DNA of 64,000 nucleotides, taken from NCBI RefSeq assembly GCF_001612805.1, contig NZ_BDBD01000001.1:1-64000 (forward strand). Direction: 5' to 3'. Made by a program: the position numbers and the translations under genes. Below are positions 46,084-54,620 of this stretch, in pieces; within the stretch, counting starts at the first letter, position 1; each line of letters begins with the position of its first letter. This DNA comes from Nocardia coubleae NBRC 108252 (lineage in GTDB: Bacteria > Actinomycetota > Actinomycetes > Mycobacteriales > Mycobacteriaceae). Under the pieces are notes generated by a model, which saw nothing but the letters and a program-made list of their open reading frames with translations, was not told the DNA's origin and ran no database searches.

Positions 46084-46098
46084 TGGCAGACAGCACCG

Positions 46099-47376
46099 AT
46101 GAAGGGCGCAGGCGTGGGCGATTTCGGCGCGTTCGAACCCGGCACCGACCTCTCCGGGTACGCGCGTGAGCTGATCCGCATGCACGACGCCGTGATCGCC
46201 GGTGGGCGTTCGCCGCTGCGGCCGCGTCCGCTCGTGGCCCGGTCGTGGTCGCGGGTGCTGGCGGCGGGTCTGGTGCCCGACCAGCCGAGGGCGCGCTCGA
46301 TGCTGGCCGTCGACGATGTCGAACGTCGGCGCCGCGAATCCTCGCTCACCGCGGTGATCGAGGACCTCACGCAGGTGCTGTCCGACCTCACCGACACCGC
46401 TTCCCAACTGATGCTGGTGGTCGCCGACGCCGAGGGTGTGATCCTCTGGCGGCACGGTTCGGCGAAGGTGCGCCACCGGGCCGACACCCTCGGTTTCCGT
46501 GAGGGCGCGCGCTGGACCGAGGACGCGGTCGGCACGAACGCGATCGGCACCGCGCTGGCCGAGGCCAATCCGGTCCAGTTGTTCTCCGGTGAGCACTTCG
46601 AGCAGTTCCAGCACCCCTGGTTCTGCACGGCGGCCCCGATCCACGACCCACGCACCGGCACCCTGCTCGGGATCGTCGACATCAGCGGTCCCGCACTGGC
46701 CCTGCATCCGGCTGTCACCGCGCTCGTGCGCACCGGCGTGCGGCTCGCCGAAGCGCAACTGTGGCGTCATCACGAGATCCGACTCGACCGGCTGCGTTCG
46801 GCGGCGGGCCCTGCCCTGGCCGGGTTGTCCGGCCCCGCCCTGGTCGTCGACGACAACGGCTGGGTCGCCCAGGCCGTCGGTGTCGGCGCCACGCACCGGG
46901 TGGCCGTGCCAGGACCAGACCGCCCGATCACCGTCCCCGGGCTCGGACCGTGCACCGCCGAACAACTCGCCGACGGATGGCTGATCCGCCCGGACTCCGG
47001 CTCCCGGCTCACCCGATTGGAACTGGACCTGTCCGGTCCGCCGACCCTGCGCGCACTCGGCGGCGAATCCGCCTGGTGCTGCGCACTGTCGGCGCGCCAT
47101 GCCGAGATCCTGCTGCTGTTGCACCTGCACGGCCGGCAGGGCATGACGGTCGGACGGCTCAGCGAAGCGCTGTTCGGCGATGCGGACCACGCCGTCGCGG
47201 TCCGGGCCGAGATCTCCCGATTGCGGCGGACGCTCGGTTCGGTGGTGGCGAGCCGACCCTATCGGATCGCCGAATCCACCAGTCTCACAGTTGCTTTCGG
47301 CTCGGTCGAGCGCCTCGCCGACTGCGATTTCGTCCGGCACAGTGCGGGACCGGGCCTACGCGCACTCTGCCGGTGA
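46099..47376 (+). CDS. GAF-domain helix-turn-helix regulator (AcoR-like without AAA domain)
   Basis: 425 aa from the ATG at 46099 (M-K-G-A-G-V-G-D-F); 46042 is an alternative. After an N-terminal R-S-W-S-R motif typical of AcoR-like sensors, a GAF domain (~85-220) contains E-G-V-I-L-W-R-H-G and T-E-D-A-V-G-T-N-A-I-G-T-A-L. There is no sigma-54 AAA module; the C-terminus instead has a winged-HTH-like region (G-M-T-V-G-R-L-S-E-A-L-F; E-I-S-R-L-R-R-T-L-G). In actinobacteria such proteins control adjacent ketone or alcohol monooxygenases. Confidence 0.83.
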   Translation: MKGAGVGDFGAFEPGTDLSGYARELIRMHDAVIAGGRSPLRPRPLVARSWSRVLAAGLVPDQPRARSMLAVDDVERRRRESSLTAVIEDLTQVLSDLTDTASQLMLVVADAEGVILWRHGSAKVRHRADTLGFREGARWTEDAVGTNAIGTALAEANPVQLFSGEHFEQFQHPWFCTAAPIHDPRTGTLLGIVDISGPALALHPAVTALVRTGVRLAEAQLWRHHEIRLDRLRSAAGPALAGLSGPALVVDDNGWVAQAVGVGATHRVAVPGPDRPITVPGLGPCTAEQLADGWLIRPDSGSRLTRLELDLSGPPTLRALGGESAWCCALSARHAEILLLLHLHGRQGMTVGRLSEALFGDADHAVAVRAEISRLRRTLGSVVASRPYRIAESTSLTVAFGSVERLADCDFVRHSAGPGLRALCR

Positions 47377-47402
47377 GTTCGGTCGATGCTGCACTCGGAC
47401 GA

Positions 47403-47440
47403 TCGGCGCCGGGACGGAATTGACGACGTCCCGGCGCCGA
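47403..47440. terminator. Perfect 14-bp bidirectional hairpin
   Basis: TCGGCGCCGGGACG (47403-47416) and CGTCCCGGCGCCGA (47427-47440) pair perfectly around a 10-base loop between convergent genes. There is no U-tract. It should end transcription of the GAF regulator and of the opposing secreted-protein gene. Confidence 0.8.
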
Positions 47441-47481
47441 GAGCACAGCCGCGCCGACAGTCAGGGCAGCCTGGTGCCAGG

Positions 47482-48138
47482 TCAGCTGACCGTGGCAGTG
47501 ATCTTGATCGCCGGTGTCACCTTGTACTCGGTGGCGAAGGTGATCGTCTCACCCTGCGTCAGGAGTCCCTGACACGTCGGCGTCCCCTCGGCCGTGGCCA
47601 ACTTCACCACGGCCGTGGTCGCTTTGAGGGTGGAGGTGGCGTTCGTGTACGTCATCGCGGTGTGATGAGTCCAGAACCCGCACGAGTTTCCGACGACCGT
47701 AGTGAAGACCAGGTTGATCGAGTTGAACAGGTCGCCATTGACCAGCGAGGTCGTCCCTGTGGCCGCATTGTAAGACTTGCCCGTGAAGTTCGAGGCGCCT
47801 GCCGCTGCGGTGAACTGCCCTCGCCACGCCGTGCCGTCGGGAGCGGTGCAGTTGATCAGGTCCGTGTACTTGATGGCACCGAGCCCGGAGGTCGTCCGGG
47901 TACCTGCGGGCAGGGAGCCCGACGAGGACAGCCTCGGACAGGTGAATATCGTTGTGCCGCTTTTGTTCTTCACGACCAGCGGTCCCGACACCGCCGAGAA
48001 GGCGCCGTTGCTGTTGGGGTTGACGACTGTCCAGGTGGTGGTTGCCGCGTGCGCGGGCGCCGAGAGCGCGGCGGTCGCGAGCAAGGGTGCGGCCACGGTG
48101 ATCGCCGCCAGAAGGTGGCTGGTGCGCATTCCGAACAT
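47482..48138 (-). CDS. Secreted beta-rich protein of unknown function
   Basis: 218 aa (ATG at 48138; a second ATG three codons later). Signal peptide to about A-P-A-H-A-A. The mature part is Thr/Ser/Asn-rich, with four cysteines at positions suited to two disulfides (F-T-C-P-R; I-N-C-T-A-P; N-S-C-G-F-W; P-T-C-Q-G) and alternating hydrophobic strands. It resembles the secreted protein at 52022 in style but not obviously in sequence. Probably surface or extracellular; no enzymatic motif seen. Confidence 0.75.
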   Translation of the reverse strand: MFGMRTSHLLAAITVAAPLLATAALSAPAHAATTTWTVVNPNSNGAFSAVSGPLVVKNKSGTTIFTCPRLSSSGSLPAGTRTTSGLGAIKYTDLINCTAPDGTAWRGQFTAAAGASNFTGKSYNAATGTTSLVNGDLFNSINLVFTTVVGNSCGFWTHHTAMTYTNATSTLKATTAVVKLATAEGTPTCQGLLTQGETITFATEYKVTPAIKITATVS

Positions 48139-48344
48139 AGTGGTCTCGATTCATCAAGCCAGAGAACACATCAGGCGACCGACCAGACCGTCGTGCCGCG
48201 AGACGCACCGGGCATAACGGCCCAGCCAGGTGACCGTATCAACGAAACCTATTGCTCAGCACAAGCTTTGAACTAATTCGTTTTCAAACCAATCAGTCAG
48301 GAATTATTGCTCCACAGCAGCACGCCCGCAGCACGGCGTTCGAC

Positions 48345-48959
48345 TCAGGACGGGAACACACCGGCCAGCACAGCACCGATCTGCGCCACCGCACGGTCGA
48401 CACTGCCGGTCGGCTGGAACAGGTGACTCAGGGTGAGCCGCACCATGATCTCGACGATCGTGGTGATCTCCTCGTCGGACAGCTGAGGCAGTCGGTAGTA
48501 GTCGCGCACCGTGATCGTTAGCGCGTCGACCGCCCGGACGAGCACCGGTTGCGCGTCGCTCACCAGGGCGGGCAGCAGGGCGGTGTCGGCGTCCTGACGT
48601 GCGGAGAGGACGGCCTTGATCAGCGTGTTGTCACCGGCGGTACGCAGGGTGTACTCGGCAGCGGCGGTGATCCCGGCGAGTGGGTCGGCCGGATGCTCGG
48701 CCAGCGTGTCGGCCACCCCGCTCAGGTAGATGCCGGTCTCGCGCTCGATGAGGGCGTCCGCCAACGCCTGCTTGGTGCCGATCTCCTTGTAGAGGACCGG
48801 CCTGCTGATGCCGACTTCCTTTGCGATGCGCGACATGTTCACCGCGCCCCACCCTTCGGACACGACCATGGTGCGGGCGGCGTCGAGCATGCGGTCGCGC
48901 AACAGCTGACGCATCTCGGACTGGAAGTTCGGCGATTCGGCCACCCAATCATCGTACAT
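48345..48959 (-). CDS. TetR family regulator, probable alkane-operon repressor
   Basis: 204 aa. HTH: N-M-S-R-I-A-K-E-V-G-I-S-R-P-V-L-Y-K-E-I-G-T-K (~residues 41-63). It lies divergent from alkB with 124 bp between starts. TetR-type AlkU/AlkX proteins adjoin alkB-rubredoxin operons in Rhodococcus and relatives, usually downstream; here the gene is upstream and divergent. An imperfect palindrome (48991-49010) lies between them. Repression relieved by fatty acids is the expected mode. Confidence 0.85.
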   Translation of the reverse strand: MYDDWVAESPNFQSEMRQLLRDRMLDAARTMVVSEGWGAVNMSRIAKEVGISRPVLYKEIGTKQALADALIERETGIYLSGVADTLAEHPADPLAGITAAAEYTLRTAGDNTLIKAVLSARQDADTALLPALVSDAQPVLVRAVDALTITVRDYYRLPQLSDEEITTIVEIMVRLTLSHLFQPTGSVDRAVAQIGAVLAGVFPS

Positions 48960-48990
48960 GTGCCCGGAAGTGACAGCTTCGTTGACAACT

Positions 48991-49010
48991 AGTATACGTG
49001 TGTATTTACT
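48991..49010. promoter_or_regulatory. AT-rich imperfect palindrome, candidate TetR operator
   Basis: AGTATACGTGTGTATTTACT has matching ends (AGTA/TACT) and an ATAC-N4-GTAT core. It sits in the 124-bp region shared by the TetR gene and alkB, 74 bp before the alkB start, where a repressor of both would bind. Confidence 0.45.
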
Positions 49011-49083
49011 GAGAACACATCGGCGTCAGTTGTAAACACGCTCGACAACACCCGGGACATGTCTTGGTGATCAGGAGAACGAG

Positions 49084-50304
49084 ATGACGACATCGCGAAA
49101 CCACGAAGAACCGACCACGACCCTGCAATGGCGTGATTCCAAGCGCTATCTGTGGTTGTTCGGGCTCGTCGCCCCCAGTGCGGCAATGCTGGCCACGGCG
49201 CTCGTCTGGGCGTTCAACCAGCTGGGCTGGCAGGTGGTGGCGCCGGTGTGGTGGTGGCTCGGCCCGATCCTGGTGTACGTCCTGCTGCCGACCCTCGACC
49301 GCTTCTTCGGGCCCGACGGTGCGAACCCACCGGAAGAGGTGATGGCACGGCTGGAGAACGACAGGTACTACCGCTACTGCACCTATGCCTACATTCCGCT
49401 ACAGCTGTTCAGCCTGGTCTTCGCCTGCTATCTCTGGACTGCGGACAACCTGTCCTGGCTCGGGATCGACGGCGGTCTCGGCCTGGCCTCGAAGATCGGG
49501 TTGGCCTTCACCATCGGGGCGATGGGCGGCGTCGGGATCAACACCGCACACGAACTCGGCCACAAGAAGGACGAACTCGAGCGCTGGCTGTCGAAGATCA
49601 CGCTGGCCCAGACCTTCTACGGGCACTTCTACATCGAGCACAACCGCGGCCACCACGTGCGTGTCGCGACGCCGGAGGACCCGGCAAGTGCCCGCTTCGG
49701 CGAATCGTTCTGGAGCTTTCTGCCGCGCAGTGTGTGGGGCAGCCTGAAGTCCGCGTGGGAACTGGAGGCCACCCGCCTGCGCCGGCTCGACAAGAGCCCG
49801 TTCTCTCCGCACAACGACGTGCTCAACGCGTGGGCGATGTCGGTGGTGCTGTGGGTGGCGCTGGTCGCGGTGTTCGGCCCCGCGATCCTGCCGTTCCTGG
49901 TGATCCAGGCCGTCTACGGATTCTCCCTGCTGGAGACAGTGAACTACCTCGAGCACTACGGTCTGCTGCGGAGCAGGACCGCCTCGGGTCGCTACGAGCG
50001 CTGCGCCCCCGAGCACAGCTGGAACTCCGACCACATCGTCACCAATATCTTCCTCTACCACCTGCAACGCCACAGCGACCACCACGCCAATCCCACCCGG
50101 CGCTACCAGATCCTGCGCCACATGGACGGCGCGCCCCAACTGCCCAGTGGCTACGCGAGCCTGATCGGCCTGGCCTACCTGACCCCCTTGTGGCGCAAAG
50201 TGATGGACCATCGCGTGCTCGCGCACTACAACGGCGACATCACCCGGGTGAACATCCAGCCGAGCAAGCGCGCCGAGATCCTCGCGCGGTACGGAGCGAT
50301 CTGA
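49084..50304 (+). CDS. alkB: Alkane 1-monooxygenase AlkB
   Basis: 406 aa integral-membrane di-iron hydroxylase. All histidine boxes are present: H-E-L-G-H-K (156-161), E-H-N-R-G-H-H (185-191) and L-Q-R-H-S-D-H-H (327-334), plus the AlkB-specific N-Y-L-E-H-Y-G (287-293). Hydrophobic helices lie at ~23-45, 50-72, 100-118, 138-153 and 250-285. It hydroxylates the terminal carbon of medium- or long-chain alkanes using O2 and electrons from the rubredoxins encoded directly downstream (stop and start overlap by one base, TGATG). Confidence 0.97.
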   Translation: MTTSRNHEEPTTTLQWRDSKRYLWLFGLVAPSAAMLATALVWAFNQLGWQVVAPVWWWLGPILVYVLLPTLDRFFGPDGANPPEEVMARLENDRYYRYCTYAYIPLQLFSLVFACYLWTADNLSWLGIDGGLGLASKIGLAFTIGAMGGVGINTAHELGHKKDELERWLSKITLAQTFYGHFYIEHNRGHHVRVATPEDPASARFGESFWSFLPRSVWGSLKSAWELEATRLRRLDKSPFSPHNDVLNAWAMSVVLWVALVAVFGPAILPFLVIQAVYGFSLLETVNYLEHYGLLRSRTASGRYERCAPEHSWNSDHIVTNIFLYHLQRHSDHHANPTRRYQILRHMDGAPQLPSGYASLIGLAYLTPLWRKVMDHRVLAHYNGDITRVNIQPSKRAEILARYGAI

Positions 50305-50477
50305 TGGCTGCCTACCTCTGCCCCGTGTGCGATTACGTCTACGACGAGCGATTCGGTGCTCCCCGTGAGGGTTTCGCCGCAGGCACCGCTTGGTCGCTGA
50401 TTCCCGAACAGTGGTGCTGTCCCGACTGTGGTGTCCGCGAGAAGGTCGATTTCGAACCGAAGGAACTCCGACGATGA
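50304..50477 (+). CDS. rubA1: Rubredoxin (AlkG1-type)
   Basis: 57 aa. Fe(Cys)4 ligands are Cys6, Cys9, Cys39 and Cys42 (C-P-V-C ... C-P-D-C-G). The ATG overlaps the alkB stop by one base; its own stop overlaps the next rubredoxin as ATGA. The first of the two rubredoxins in actinobacterial alk operons is usually the AlkG1 type, whose electron-transfer role to AlkB is less clear than that of AlkG2. An extra Cys38 is adjacent to the third ligand. Confidence 0.93.
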   Translation: MAAYLCPVCDYVYDERFGAPREGFAAGTAWSLIPEQWCCPDCGVREKVDFEPKELRR

Positions 50478-50656
50478 ACGACTACAAGCTGTTCCAGTGC
50501 GTCCAATGCGGATTCGAGTACGACGAGGCACTCGGCTGGCCGGAGGACGGGATCGAACCCGGCACCCGGTGGGACGACATTCCCGACGACTGGTCCTGCC
50601 CCGACTGCGGTGCGGCCAAGGCCGACTTCGACATGCGTGAGGTGAGTCGCGGATGA
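50474..50656 (+). CDS. rubA2: Rubredoxin (AlkG2-type)
   Basis: 60 aa with ligands Cys9, Cys12, Cys42 and Cys45 and the typical [17 protein letters not shown] segment between them. As the second rubredoxin it is the probable direct electron donor to AlkB. ATGA overlaps on both sides fix the start and show translational coupling with rubA1 and the reductase. Confidence 0.95.
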   Translation: MNDYKLFQCVQCGFEYDEALGWPEDGIEPGTRWDDIPDDWSCPDCGAAKADFDMREVSRG

Positions 50657-51891
50657 GCGGGCGGATCGTGATCGTCGGCGCCGGTGTCGCCGGTGCCACC
50701 GCGGCACACACCTTGCGCCGCGAGGGGTATGCCGGCGAGATCGTGCTCGTCGGCGCGGAACCGATGATGCCCTATCGTCGGCCCGCGGTCTCGAAGGAAC
50801 TACTGGCGGGCACCGCCTCGGCGGAACGCACCCTGCTGAAGCCCGCGAAGTTCTGGGCCGACAATGTCATCGATCTTCGGCCGGCGACCAGGGTCGACGC
50901 GATCGACATCGACCGCGCGTCGGTGCGATTGAGCACGGGCGGAGACCTCGGCTACGACAGCTTGCTACTCGCGACCGGCGCGCGGGCACGCCACATCGAG
51001 ACCACGTCCACCCGCATGCACACCTTGCGGACGCTGGCCGACATCACGGGCCTGCGAGCGGCGATCGACGCCGGCGGGTCGCTGCTGATCATCGGCGGCG
51101 GGCTGATCGGCTGCGAGGTGGCCGCCACCGCCCGCAGCCTCGGCGCCGATGTGACGCTGGTGCACGCGGGCCCCGCGCTGCTCGACCGGGTGGTGCCGCG
51201 GGCGGTGTCGAACCTGCTGCGCGACATCCATCAGGAGCACGGCGTCGTCGTCGAAACAGAGGTCAGTACAACGTATCTCGGTGACACAGCCGACGGCGTG
51301 ACGGCCATGGCGGCCGACGGGCGCAGCTGGTCGGCCGGGGCCGCTCTGGTCGCCATCGGAACGGCGCCCGACACCGCCTTGGCCGAAGCCGCCGGCCTGG
51401 CCGTCAAGAAGGGCATCGTCATCGATCAGCACTACCGCACATCGGCACCGGGAGTGTTCGCCGCGGGCGATGCGACCACCGCCTTCAACTCCCATCGCGG
51501 CGAGTTCGAGAGCGGGCGGCAGTGGAACTCGGCGATGTCCGCGGGGGCCGCCGCGGCCAGGGCCATGCTGGGCCGCCCCGCCGTCCCCGTCGAGATCCCC
51601 TGGGGCTGGACCGATCAGCACGGGCTCTCCCTGCAATTCGCCGGCTGGGTCCACCCGCACGACGACCTCGTCGTCGAAGGCACCGTGGAATCCCGGGACT
51701 TCCTCGCCGTGGCCGTCCGCGACGGCCTGCCCGTCGGCGCCGTCGCGATGGCCAGGCCTCGGGAACTCCGCGCGGCGCGGGCGGCCATCGGCGCCGGTGC
51801 CCCCTGGCCGCCCAGTTCGTTCCGCGGTTCCGAAATAAGTGGAAACCTTTCCACAATTAACTATTCGGAGAAAATAACTAATAGCGGATAA
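50653..51891 (+). CDS. rubB: Rubredoxin reductase
   Basis: 412 aa NADH:rubredoxin oxidoreductase. FAD motif [12 protein letters not shown] near residue 7, NADH motif [13 protein letters not shown] near 152, and G-V-F-A-A-G-D-A-T near 270. It supplies electrons from NADH to the two rubredoxins and so to AlkB. The last ~25 residues (from S-E-I-S-G-N-L to N-S-G) are encoded by strikingly AT-rich DNA that continues past the stop, so the native C-terminus may have been replaced at a junction near 51830. Confidence 0.93.
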   Translation: MSGRIVIVGAGVAGATAAHTLRREGYAGEIVLVGAEPMMPYRRPAVSKELLAGTASAERTLLKPAKFWADNVIDLRPATRVDAIDIDRASVRLSTGGDLGYDSLLLATGARARHIETTSTRMHTLRTLADITGLRAAIDAGGSLLIIGGGLIGCEVAATARSLGADVTLVHAGPALLDRVVPRAVSNLLRDIHQEHGVVVETEVSTTYLGDTADGVTAMAADGRSWSAGAALVAIGTAPDTALAEAAGLAVKKGIVIDQHYRTSAPGVFAAGDATTAFNSHRGEFESGRQWNSAMSAGAAAARAMLGRPAVPVEIPWGWTDQHGLSLQFAGWVHPHDDLVVEGTVESRDFLAVAVRDGLPVGAVAMARPRELRAARAAIGAGAPWPPSSFRGSEISGNLSTINYSEKITNSG

Positions 51892-52021
51892 GGATATTCC
51901 GGGGTGTATCGATTCACGATTTCAGGCCACGGCAAGAAGATGGCGAGCTATATTTTTAAAACACCCACTTTGCAGTTGGGCATACCGTCACACCACTGCT
52001 CGACATTTCCTGGAGATCGCC

Positions 52022-52639
52022 ATGATATCGACCACTTCCCTGTTTCGTGCAGGCTTTATCGCTCCGGTAGCCGTCGCTACCGTCTTTTGTCTGGCCGCAC
52101 CCGTCAACGCGGCGCCGGTCAGCGTGAACTGGGCCTGCCGGGGCACCGTCCTCGGGATCAGCCAGACCTCGAGCATGAACACGACGGTCACCGGTACGGC
52201 ACCGGGCTCGGCGGCATCGGGATCCGCCGTGGCCATCACCATCACACCTGGTGCGTCGTCGGTGCCGAGTTCGGCTTCCGGCTTCACGGTGAACAACATC
52301 AGCAACCTGAAGATGACCATCCCCACGCCGGCGAATTCGACTCTGGTCTCGGCTACCGCCTCCGGAGGTAGCGTGGCGGGCACTGTCGCGACGTCCGGTG
52401 GGAACGTCGTGCTCACCATTCCCGGGCCGATCGCCGGCGGCACCAGCTTCACCCCGCCGGCGGTGACCCTCAATGTCACTGCGGGTGCCGCGGGGACGTC
52501 GATCACCAGCAAGTACGCGGGGACCAGCTACACCAGCCCCGGTATGACCATGACCACCAACGTGTCATTCGTCGGCAACGTAGCGACTTCGTGCTACCCG
52601 AACCCCTCCCCGACCCTTACCACAACCACCGTCACCTAG
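52022..52639 (+). CDS. Secreted Thr/Ser-rich protein of unknown function
   Basis: 205 aa with GGAG upstream of the ATG. Signal peptide ends near A-P-V-N-A-A (residue ~31). The mature protein is rich in Thr, Ser, Ala and Gly, has two cysteines (W-A-C-R-G near the start; T-S-C-Y-P near the end) likely bridged, and a regular beta pattern (T-V-T-G-T-A-P-G; M-T-M-T-T-N-V-S-F-V-G-N-V). Expected outside the cell, perhaps a cell-surface adhesin-like fold. It follows the AT-rich stretch after the alkane operon. Confidence 0.72.
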   Translation: MISTTSLFRAGFIAPVAVATVFCLAAPVNAAPVSVNWACRGTVLGISQTSSMNTTVTGTAPGSAASGSAVAITITPGASSVPSSASGFTVNNISNLKMTIPTPANSTLVSATASGGSVAGTVATSGGNVVLTIPGPIAGGTSFTPPAVTLNVTAGAAGTSITSKYAGTSYTSPGMTMTTNVSFVGNVATSCYPNPSPTLTTTTVT

Positions 52640-53007
52640 GCCCATGGACAGGCGCTACGGCACGATGACCCGCGCCCGCGCCGACAATCCGCGGTGAAGA
52701 TGTCCGGACCGGGTCGCGAGAGCGGCCCGGTCCGGTCCGGTCCCGGCGAGACCATATACATCACTATCGACAATGGTTGCCCCACTTAGGCTTTGGTGCG
52801 GGGTAACCATTTCGACCGAAAAGTCCGATGGGCGTATCGCACCGGCCATCGTGTCGTACGCTGCATGTTCGACACAGCCACGGTTCACTTCGGCGGCCGC
52901 GGTGGTGCCGCTCTCGTGATGTTCGATCGACAGGAGCCACCATGCCCCCTTCGAACGCCCGGCGGCGATCTTTCCGCCCGTAGGGAACCTCTGATCGGTG
53001 ACTGCTG
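52640..53007. other. Intergenic region with inverted repeat and possible 13-codon leader ORF
   Basis: Between the secreted protein and the MarR gene. AATGGTTGCCCC (52772-52783) and GGGGTAACCATT (52800-52811) form 12-bp arms with one mismatch around a 16-bp spacer. A 13-codon ORF (ATG 52942, stop 52981-52983) has AGGAG 5 bp upstream and lies 24 bp before the MarR ATG, so it may be a leader peptide. Longer ORFs here have no coding character. The CCGGTCCGGTCCGG run near 52727-52741 is a simple repeat. Confidence 0.45.
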
Positions 53008-53517
53008 ATGGGAAAGCTCGTGTGCCCCACTACTAGCGAACCCGCCCGGATCTCGGTCGAGCTCAAAAGGGCGCTGGAGTTCTATCACGGATCCGTCGAG
53101 GATCTGATTCGCGAATTGATCCGAGTGCTCGGCGTGAACGAGACCGATCGACGCGCACTCGAAATCGTGCTGCTAGAGGACGAGAAATCCACCACTCCGG
53201 GAAGGCTGGCCGAACGGCTCGGCCTCACCGCGGCGGGCGTCACGATCATGCTCAACCGGCTGGAGAAACAGGGCTATATCGTCCGGTCGCTGCATCCGAC
53301 CGATCGTCGTCGGGTGATAGTGATGGCCACCGACCTCGCGGCCCATCGGGTACGGGAAATCGTCGTACCCATGATCGTCGAGAGTTACAAGATGTTGCTG
53401 AGCTATTACAACACCGCCGAACTCGAAATAATCGCGGACTTTCTGACCCGCGCGGGCGAACTGCAACAAATACACCGGCAACGGTTACGCGAGGTGCATC
53501 CCTACTCGAAACCCTGA
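53008..53517 (+). CDS. MarR family transcriptional regulator
   Basis: 169 aa. Winged HTH: T-P-G-R-L-A-E-R-L-G-L-T-A-A-G-V-T-I-M-L-N-R-L-E-K-Q-G-Y-I-V-R, then the wing H-P-T-D-R-R-R-V-I-V, residues ~62-110. Flanking helices would dimerise. It precedes a Thr/Pro-rich protein gene on the same strand (68 bp). The inverted repeat at 52772-52811 or the leader ORF may take part in its regulation. Confidence 0.87.
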   Translation: MGKLVCPTTSEPARISVELKRALEFYHGSVEDLIRELIRVLGVNETDRRALEIVLLEDEKSTTPGRLAERLGLTAAGVTIMLNRLEKQGYIVRSLHPTDRRRVIVMATDLAAHRVREIVVPMIVESYKMLLSYYNTAELEIIADFLTRAGELQQIHRQRLREVHPYSKP

Positions 53518-53585
53518 ATGGGCCGCGACACCCGCATTGTTGCCACCGGTTCGCACGGTGGACATACCTCGAGGGAGAACGCAGG

Positions 53586-54443
53586 ATGGAATCCGTCGAC
53601 CACAGCGAAATCGAACCCGGGATTCGGCCTCTGCGTCGATACGGGCGGCACGCCTCGGCGGTACCCGCCGATCGGTACCGGCGGCGGATGTCACGTACGG
53701 GGGTCGCGGCTGCGGTCATCGGCACGGGAATCGGGATATCGCTGATAGTGCCGGCGGATTCGAGCCCGCCGATACCGGCGAACAACGCGGCGACGTTCTC
53801 GGGCGAACCGTCCGTACAGACTCCCGGCTACTGCGCCGTCGACGACAGTCCCGCTGTGGTCGATTCCGGCGCGGCAGCCGACGCACCGAGTGAGATCGCC
53901 GTTCCTGATGTCGCCTCGGATGCCGGCCCGGCTACCGATGCCGGATTCGTCCCACCCGACACCGAAACGCCGAGCACTGCCCCCGCACCGGAAACGCCGA
54001 CCATCGTGACCACCGATCCCTTGCCTGCGGATTCGCCGGATACCTCGGTCAGCGTGAGTTTGTCTGCCACGGCGAGCTTTTCGGTACAGGCCACACCGCC
54101 GCCACAAGATCCGGGTGTCGCGTCGGTCCCGGAATCCACAGTGCCCGTCACCGCGATTCCCCCGGACACCTCGACCGTCAGTCCGAGCACAGTGACGGTA
54201 ACGGCTGATCCGCCGACCGTCACCGTCACATCTACCACCACGACCACCGCTGCGCCGACCACCACGACGACAACACCCCGCACCACAGTCCCACCGAGCT
54301 CGACCACCGCCGCGCCACCGACGACCACAACGACGCGGCCCCCTCCCGCGACTACGACGCCGACTGCGACGAAGCGCGCACGCCCGACTCCATCCCTCGC
54401 GCGCCCACCGTCCACGTCGTCACCAGCAACGACAACGAGGTAG
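53586..54443 (+). CDS. Single-pass Thr/Pro-rich (mucin-like) surface protein, possibly frameshifted
   Basis: 285 aa. A basic N-terminus is followed by one hydrophobic segment (~residues 36-56, M-S-R-T-G-V-A-A-A-V-I-G-T-G-I-G-I) and then >200 residues dominated by Thr, Pro, Ser and Ala (runs such as T-T-T-T-T-T-P-R-T-T). This looks like an anchored, probably O-mannosylated, extracellular stalk. Downstream, another frame (about 54390-54620) reads as plausible globular protein (H-V-V-T-S-N-D-N-E-V-D-A; H-I-G-T-Y-E-V-V-T-L-S-A-D-G-K-P), so a C-terminal domain may have been split off by a frameshift in the C-rich stretch near 54340. Confidence 0.6.
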   Translation: MESVDHSEIEPGIRPLRRYGRHASAVPADRYRRRMSRTGVAAAVIGTGIGISLIVPADSSPPIPANNAATFSGEPSVQTPGYCAVDDSPAVVDSGAAADAPSEIAVPDVASDAGPATDAGFVPPDTETPSTAPAPETPTIVTTDPLPADSPDTSVSVSLSATASFSVQATPPPQDPGVASVPESTVPVTAIPPDTSTVSPSTVTVTADPPTVTVTSTTTTTAAPTTTTTTPRTTVPPSSTTAAPPTTTTTRPPPATTTPTATKRARPTPSLARPPSTSSPATTTR

Positions 54444-54620
54444 ACGCCTCGCAGACCACCACGCGAATCCTGAGCTCGGCGAGCACCGGCATCCACATCG
54501 GTTTCAGGAGGGGCCCACACATCGGTACCTACGAGGTCGTCACGCTCAGTGCCGACGGAAAGCCCGCTGAACTGCGTCTCGTCGAGCTACGCGACGTGCA
54601 CGATGGAGATGGTGGCCTGC

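Noticed and set aside
48139..48344. Gene between the secreted protein and the TetR gene
   Set aside because: About 200 bp with no open frame of coding quality; taken as promoter of the secreted-protein gene and downstream sequence of the TetR gene.
52764..53066. Minus-strand 100-codon ORF across the MarR start
   Set aside because: Overlaps the MarR coding start and the inverted repeat, has no Shine-Dalgarno and no recognisable domain.
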